NCBI RefSeq assembly: GCF_018324685.1
Contig: NZ_AP023354.1
Coordinates: forward strand, 1,984,001-2,048,000
Direction of reading: 5' to 3'
DNA length: 64,000 nt
Source: Actinocatenispora sera
GTDB lineage: Bacteria; Actinomycetota; Actinomycetes; Mycobacteriales; Micromonosporaceae
Of the stretch, positions 59,434-64,000 are shown piece by piece (position 1 is the first letter of the stretch; each line of letters opens with the position of its first letter). A program made the position numbers and the translations under genes. The notes beneath the pieces are model-generated. The model saw only the letters and a list, made by a program, of their open reading frames with translations, was not told the origin of the DNA and ran no database searches.

Positions 59434-61311
59434 ATGGCTGGTGGCTGGCGACGGCGTGAGGTCGTGTCCGGGCTTGCGGCGGCCCTGGCGGTGGCGGGAT
59501 CCGGTGTCGTGGTGGCGTCCGGCGTCGCGCACGCCGCCGGCGGTCACGACCGGCAACTCTCGTACGACGCCGCGCTCTACCTGGTCGGCGCCCCCGACCA
59601 CGGCGGTGCGCAGGAGTTCGACACCGACGCCGGTGAGCTGACCTCGGTCAGCGTGTTCCTGGTCAGCAACGCCTCGGTCGGCTCCGTCGACGTCTCGGTG
59701 CGCACCGCGGTGGACGACCCGGGCAGCGCCGTCGGTGCCGGCCACGTCGATCTCGCCGACCTCGGCGGCTCCGGGATGGGCTGGGTGCGGGTGCCGGTGT
59801 CCGCCACCGTCTCCGCCGGGCAGACCTACTACCTGGTCGTTTCGGTGTCCGGTGCGGACGACAAGGTCGTCTGGCAGGGCACCCGGTCCGCCGCCGGCGG
59901 CGCGCTGCCCAGCTGGAACTACGACCAGCCGTACTGGGGCGGCTGGCACCGGGAGACCGGCCGGCACCTGGCGTTCGGCGTGAACGACACGGTCGACTGC
60001 GCCGCCGACAACACCTGCTACCGGCACCTGCCCGCGAGCGAGCTGTCGGTCACCACCGCCGGCCTGCTCGGCAACGCCGACCACGTGGTCGCGCTCAGCC
60101 CGCTGGAGGCGGCCGGAGCGTCGTACGTGCCGGGCAGCTCGGTGCTGCGGTTGCCCGACGGGCGGCTGCGCTACCTGCCCACCGGCGCCACCGCGCCGAT
60201 CACCGTGCCCGCGAACGATCCCGGTGCCGCCGCGGCGGTCCGGGAGAGCCGGGCCTGGCTCGCCGCCGGTACGGTGCCGGGCGGCACGCCGCAGCAGCGC
60301 GAGATGTCCGCCCGCGCGCTGCTGGACATGCGCCTGCTGACCCAGCGCAACGGCGCCGTCGCCGCCGCCTGGTACGGCGCCTGGACCTACTCCTGGCCGC
60401 GCGACTCCAGCTTCGTCGCCGCCGCGCTGATGCGCACCGGCCACCTCGCCGAGGCGTACCGGATCCTGGCCTTCGACGCCTCCACCCAGCGCGCCGACGG
60501 TACCTGGGAGGCGCGCACCACCCTGGACGGCGCCGGCCCGCCGGACGGCCGGCACTGGCAGCTGGACGCGAACGGCTGGGTGCCGTGGGCGGTCTGGCAG
60601 TGGCTGCGCGCCGGCGGCGACACCCAGCGCACGAAGGCGCTCTACCCGACCGTGCGCAAGGCCGCCGACTACGCCGCAGCCAGCCTCGACGCCTCCGGCC
60701 TGCCGCCGGCGAGCCCGGACTACTGGGAAATCGGTACCGACGCGCCCAACCTCGGCACCGCGGCACCGCTGCTCGCCGGGCTGCGCGCGGCGACCGACCT
60801 GGCCCGCCGGTTCGGCCAGGCCGACGACGCCCGCCGCTGGCAGCGTGCCGCCGACCGGCTGACCGACGGCATCGCCGCCACCTTCGGCCGTAACGGCTAC
60901 CAGCGCACGATCACCGACGGCAGCGGCGCCGACTCGGCGGTCGCGTTCCTCGCCCCGCCGTTCTCGGTCGCGCCGGCCGGACTGGGCCCGGCGCTGCAGC
61001 ACAGCTTCGACCTGCTGCGCCGGCCGAACGGCGGCGTCGTACCGGGGGAGTCGTGGACCGGCGCGACCACCTGGACGCCGGAGACGATGTTCTTCGCCCT
61101 GGCCTGGGCCAGCACCGGCGAGCGCGCCAGGGCCACGGAGCTGCTCGGCTGGCTGGCCGCCCACCGGACCAGCCTCGGCGCGTTCCCGGAGCAGCTGACC
61201 GCCGCCGGCTACCCGGCCTCGGTCGCCCCGCTCGCCTGGACCGACTCGCTCGCCGTGCTCACCCTGGCCCAGCTCGACGGCCACCGGATGCCCGTGCCGC
61301 CACACCGCTGA
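59434..61311 (+). CDS. Secreted GH15-like (glucoamylase-fold) protein
   Basis: 625 residues, ATG at 59434 with GGAGG. Signal peptide with RRREVVSGL (possible Tat). Residues 45-190 form a beta-sandwich of carbohydrate-binding type; residues 265-620 an (alpha/alpha)6 barrel of the GH15 clan: AWTYSWPRDSSFVAAALMRTGH, DANGWVPWAVWQWL and PDYWEIG. The catalytic acid pair is probably Glu in YWE and a Glu near PGESWTGATTWTPE. Probably hydrolyses an alpha-glucan or related glycan outside the cell. Confidence 0.83.
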   Translation: MAGGWRRREVVSGLAAALAVAGSGVVVASGVAHAAGGHDRQLSYDAALYLVGAPDHGGAQEFDTDAGELTSVSVFLVSNASVGSVDVSVRTAVDDPGSAVGAGHVDLADLGGSGMGWVRVPVSATVSAGQTYYLVVSVSGADDKVVWQGTRSAAGGALPSWNYDQPYWGGWHRETGRHLAFGVNDTVDCAADNTCYRHLPASELSVTTAGLLGNADHVVALSPLEAAGASYVPGSSVLRLPDGRLRYLPTGATAPITVPANDPGAAAAVRESRAWLAAGTVPGGTPQQREMSARALLDMRLLTQRNGAVAAAWYGAWTYSWPRDSSFVAAALMRTGHLAEAYRILAFDASTQRADGTWEARTTLDGAGPPDGRHWQLDANGWVPWAVWQWLRAGGDTQRTKALYPTVRKAADYAAASLDASGLPPASPDYWEIGTDAPNLGTAAPLLAGLRAATDLARRFGQADDARRWQRAADRLTDGIAATFGRNGYQRTITDGSGADSAVAFLAPPFSVAPAGLGPALQHSFDLLRRPNGGVVPGESWTGATTWTPETMFFALAWASTGERARATELLGWLAAHRTSLGAFPEQLTAAGYPASVAPLAWTDSLAVLTLAQLDGHRMPVPPHR

Positions 61312-61614
61312 CGCGCCGATCGGCGGCGCCGCCCGGCGCCCGGCGCGGCGGACCGCGCCCGGTGCCCGGGTCCGCAGCGCCGCCGAACCCGGGCGGTGCG
61401 CCACACCGGTCGTTCCGGGCGGTGGGCTAGGTTGGGCCGATGACCACCGGGACGGCGTCACGCCACGCACGGATCGGTGACCCGGTGCCGTTCTGAGCGC
61501 CGGCCGGGCCGGCACCGGCCCGCCGTTCGATCCGGGACCCCGCGTGGCCGCGCGGGCTCCGCCTCCGTCGTGTTGATCACGGGCTCACCATCAACCACGA
61601 CAGGAGAACTTCTC
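61312..61614 (+). other. 303-nt gap with a candidate leaderless 18-codon leader peptide
   Basis: TAGGTT (61428-61433) lies six bases before an ATG at 61440 that opens an 18-codon frame to TGA 61494-61496, with GC-rich third positions. It would be the 5' leader of the downstream hydrolase. No other gene or repeat is seen. Confidence 0.4.
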
Positions 61615-62349
61615 ATGCCCAGCACGATGCTGCAGATTCGCACCGACGACGGCGTGGCCGACGCGTTCGCCGCCGTCCCCGACCACGGCGGGCCGCACCC
61701 CGGGGTGCTGATGTACCCGGACGGTTTCGGCATCCGGCCGGTGGTGCGCGAGCTGGCCGGCGAGCTGGCCGGCCACGGGTACCACGTGCTCGTGCCCAAC
61801 GTCCTCTACCGGCACGGCCCGACCCCGGTGATCGACCTTCCCGACCACATCGATGCGGACGCGCGGGTTCGGGTCATGGCGCAGCTGATGCCGTTGCTCG
61901 GTACGCACACCGCCGACCGCTCGCGCCGCGACGCCGCCGCCTACCTCGCGTTCCTCACCGCGCAGCCCGGGGTCGCCGCCGGTCCCGTCGCGGTCACCGG
62001 GTACTGCATCGGCGGCCTGCTGGCGATGCGGACCGCGGCGGCGCACCCGGACCGGGTGGCCGCGGTGGCCGCGTTCCACGGTCCGGTGGGCGCCGACGGT
62101 CCGGACCTGTTCGCGTCGCTCACCGCCCGGGTGCTGCTCGGCCACGCCGCGAGCGACCTGACCCCCGACACGCTCGGCGACCTCAACCGGGCGCTGGACG
62201 CCGCCGGCGTCGACTACGTCTCGGAGATCTACCCCGGTACCGTGCACGGCTTCACGATGTCGGACACCGACGCCTTCAGCGCCAGCGGGCTGCGGCGCCA
62301 CTGGGACCGCCTGCTCCCGTTCCTGCACCGGACCCTGGGCAACGGCTGA
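61615..62349 (+). CDS. Dienelactone hydrolase family protein
   Basis: 244 residues, ATG at 61615 with AGGAGAA. Alpha/beta hydrolase with the family's nucleophile C131 in TGYCIGG, an acidic residue in GHAASDLTPD and His in GTVHGF. Dienelactone hydrolases open lactones of aromatic catabolism; many homologues act on other esters. No catechol-pathway genes adjoin it. Confidence 0.9.
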   Translation: MPSTMLQIRTDDGVADAFAAVPDHGGPHPGVLMYPDGFGIRPVVRELAGELAGHGYHVLVPNVLYRHGPTPVIDLPDHIDADARVRVMAQLMPLLGTHTADRSRRDAAAYLAFLTAQPGVAAGPVAVTGYCIGGLLAMRTAAAHPDRVAAVAAFHGPVGADGPDLFASLTARVLLGHAASDLTPDTLGDLNRALDAAGVDYVSEIYPGTVHGFTMSDTDAFSASGLRRHWDRLLPFLHRTLGNG

Positions 62350-62453
62350 AGCCGACCCGCGGGCCCGACGCTCGGATCTGGACATTCGCGGCCTGGCACG
62401 ACAGTATCCCCTGGTATCGACGAAGTTCGCGTAGCGGGCGAAGGAGGACGGCC

Positions 62454-63878
62454 GTGGCTGGACGATTCGCGGTGCGGGCGGTGGCGGGGCTGGCGGTGCT
62501 CGCGGTCGCCGTCGTCGTCCCGGCGGTACCGGCGGCCGCGCAGGCCGCCGCCGGTGGGCAGGGGGCCGGCGCCCCGGCGGGGCAGCGCGGCCCGACGCGA
62601 CTTGCCGTGCAGGCCGGGCCGGGTGCCGCGGCACGGCACTGGGTGACCGGGTGGTCGGCGAGTTCCACCACCGCGGCGCGCGACGCCAGCGGTTGCCCGG
62701 CGTTCAGCGGGCTGCACGACCAGACCGTCCGTACCGTCACCACCGTCTCGGCCGGCGGCAGCGAGGTACGCATCGACGTGACGAACCGGTTTGGCACGGT
62801 GCCGCTGCACGTCGGCCGGGCCACGGTGGCGGTGCGGGGCGAGGCCGCCGACGCGGTGCCCGGCACGATGCGTCAGCTCACCTTCCACGGCCACCGCGAG
62901 GCCACCATCCCCGCCGGCGCCAGCATGCGCAGCGACCCGGTCGACCTGGCGGTACCGGCGCTGCAGCAGCTCGCGGTCAGCGTGTACCTGCCGGACGCGA
63001 CCGGGCCGGTCACCCAGCACCCGTGGGGCCGGTCGGGCGCCTACCTCGCCAGCGGCGATCGGGCCGGCGACCCGGCGGCCACCGGGTACCAGGTGTCGAG
63101 CTGCTCGATGTTCACCGACCGGGTCGAGCTCCGGGCGACCGGCCGGGCCGCCGGCCCCGCGGCGGGCGGCGCCATGGGTCCCGCGGCGGGCCGCGCCATG
63201 GGTCCCGCGGCGGGCGGCGCGATGGGGCCCGCGGCGAGCCGCGCCATGGGTACCGTGGTGACGCTGGGTGACTCGATCACCGACGGCACCACCTCGGTGC
63301 GCGGCACGATCTTCAGCTGGCCGGACGAGCTGGCGCGGCGGCTCGCCGGGCGACCCGGCCGGACGCTGTCCGTCGCGAACGCCGGGATCAGCGGCAACGA
63401 GGTCCTCGTCGACCGGATCCCGGTGCAGTACGGCGAGAGCGCGCTGCACCGGCTGGACCGGGACGTGTTCCGGGTGACCGGGGTGCGCACGATGATCCTG
63501 CTGGAGGGGATCAACGACATCGGCGCGGACAGCGCGACGGCGGCGCAGCTGATCGCCGCGGACCGGCAAATCGTCGCCGCCGCGCACGCCCGCGGCATCC
63601 GGGTCGTCGGCGCCACGCTGACCCCGTTCGCCGGCTCCACCACGAAGTTCGGCGGTGACTACGGCACCGCGTACGGGGATGCGCAGCGGCGGGCGCTCAA
63701 CGACTGGATCCGTACCGGTGGTGCGTTCGACGCGGTGGTCGACTTCGACCGGGTGGTCGCGGACCCGGCCGACCCGAGCCGGATGCTGCCCGCCTACGAC
63801 AGCGGTGACCACCTGCATCCCGGCACCGCCGGCTACCAGGCGATGGGCGACGCCATCGACCTCTCCGAGCTCACCTGA
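62454..63878 (+). CDS. Secreted SGNH/GDSL esterase with in-frame repeat
   Basis: 474 residues from a GTG at 62454 with GAAGGAGG. Signal peptide (VAGLAVLAVAVVVPAVPAAAQA). A beta-sandwich domain (HWVTGWSASST, LYLP-like strands) precedes the SGNH domain: VVTLGDSITDG (catalytic S274), GGISGNEVL-like block, GINDIG and DHLHPGTAGY with Asp and His. Four 8-residue PAAGRAMG-type repeats (residues 235-266) interrupt the chain just before the nucleophile block. Extracellular lipase/esterase; substrate unknown. Confidence 0.9.
   Translation: MAGRFAVRAVAGLAVLAVAVVVPAVPAAAQAAAGGQGAGAPAGQRGPTRLAVQAGPGAAARHWVTGWSASSTTAARDASGCPAFSGLHDQTVRTVTTVSAGGSEVRIDVTNRFGTVPLHVGRATVAVRGEAADAVPGTMRQLTFHGHREATIPAGASMRSDPVDLAVPALQQLAVSVYLPDATGPVTQHPWGRSGAYLASGDRAGDPAATGYQVSSCSMFTDRVELRATGRAAGPAAGGAMGPAAGRAMGPAAGGAMGPAASRAMGTVVTLGDSITDGTTSVRGTIFSWPDELARRLAGRPGRTLSVANAGISGNEVLVDRIPVQYGESALHRLDRDVFRVTGVRTMILLEGINDIGADSATAAQLIAADRQIVAAAHARGIRVVGATLTPFAGSTTKFGGDYGTAYGDAQRRALNDWIRTGGAFDAVVDFDRVVADPADPSRMLPAYDSGDHLHPGTAGYQAMGDAIDLSELT
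63156..63251. repeat. Four 24-bp coding repeats
   Basis: Units at 63156, 63180, 63204 and 63228, each CCCGCGGCG..GC..GC.ATGGG, encoding PAAG(G/R)AMG. In frame inside the esterase gene. Confidence 0.92.
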
Positions 63879-63939
63879 GCGGCACGTGAGCGGTACGGGG
63901 GCCGGTACGGGGTCCCGGATTGCGGCCTGACGCTGGACA

Positions 63940-63992
63940 GATCATGTTCAAAACGACATGATCCCTTGTTATCGATATCGGAAGATAACGAG
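63940..63992. promoter_or_regulatory. Two inverted repeats in an AT-rich island at the window end
   Basis: GATCATGT / ACATGATC (63940-63963, 8-nt loop) and CTTGTTATC / GATAACGAG (63965-63992, one mismatch). This is the most AT-rich stretch of the window end; it may be operator plus promoter for the next gene or the esterase terminator. Confidence 0.45.
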
Positions 63993-64000
63993 AGGATCCC

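Overview
The window is chromosomal DNA of a very GC-rich actinobacterium. Coding third positions are almost all G or C, GTG starts and leaderless-looking starts are common, and genes for futalosine-pathway menaquinone synthesis, a conservon-type sensor kinase, Tat-exported enzymes and paaABCDE are present. The content fits a filamentous actinomycete (Micromonosporaceae-like is my guess), but no rRNA, tRNA or taxonomically decisive gene is in view. About 60 protein genes are supported, with four decayed or frameshifted loci. No transposase, CRISPR array or prophage structural gene was seen.

Layout. 1-8.6 kb: cell-envelope and secreted functions (zinc-ribbon repeat protein, NlpC/P60 hydrolase, Tat-exported amidase, C39-like peptidase, CAP protein) with a truncated arylamine N-acetyltransferase and a short MqnC/MqnE-like protein that has lost its radical-SAM core. 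8.6-11.4 kb: a less GC-rich accessory patch with a GntR mini-regulator facing a two-gene small operon, followed by an AbiE-like regulator/nucleotidyltransferase pair. 11.4-22.2 kb: an OafA/SGNH acyltransferase, then a co-directional locus gntR - peptide ABC importer - gamma-glutamyltransferase with two candidate GntR operators. 22.25-25.6 kb: a cobalamin riboswitch driving btuF-btuC-btuD, followed by an unannotatable 52-residue gene. 25.6-37.7 kb: FAD oxidoreductase, HelD-type helicase, ArsR regulator, NUDIX, transglutaminase-like protein, S66 peptidase, MFS pump, mqnA, and a TetR/FAD-monooxygenase pair sharing two tandem perfect palindromes.

37.8-41.6 kb holds a tight paaABCDE operon (phenylacetyl-CoA epoxidase) closed by an 18-bp terminator stem. 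41.7-53 kb contains a large NIT/HAMP histidine kinase, an acyl-CoA ligase/methyltransferase pair, a PaaI-like thioesterase, a frameshifted alpha/beta hydrolase, and a possible new pathway: a lipoprotein solute receptor, a PrnB-family heme enzyme and an FAD monooxygenase in one operon, converging on a second, orphan paaA. 53.3-64 kb has thiO, a nucleoside-deoxyribosyltransferase-like protein, a methyltransferase, a GH18 chitinase tail remnant, nadK carrying an in-frame triple repeat, mqnC, a GH15-like enzyme, a dienelactone hydrolase and an SGNH lipase that also carries an in-frame repeat.

Two signals run across genes. First, an 11-bp palindrome TCCAC(A/T)GTGGA occurs seven times although base composition predicts about 0.01 copies; in all six coding copies it lies in the same frame and forces rare Thr codons. 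Second, a 20-bp-period repeat family built around TGATCAAGGG is found at two distant intergenic sites.
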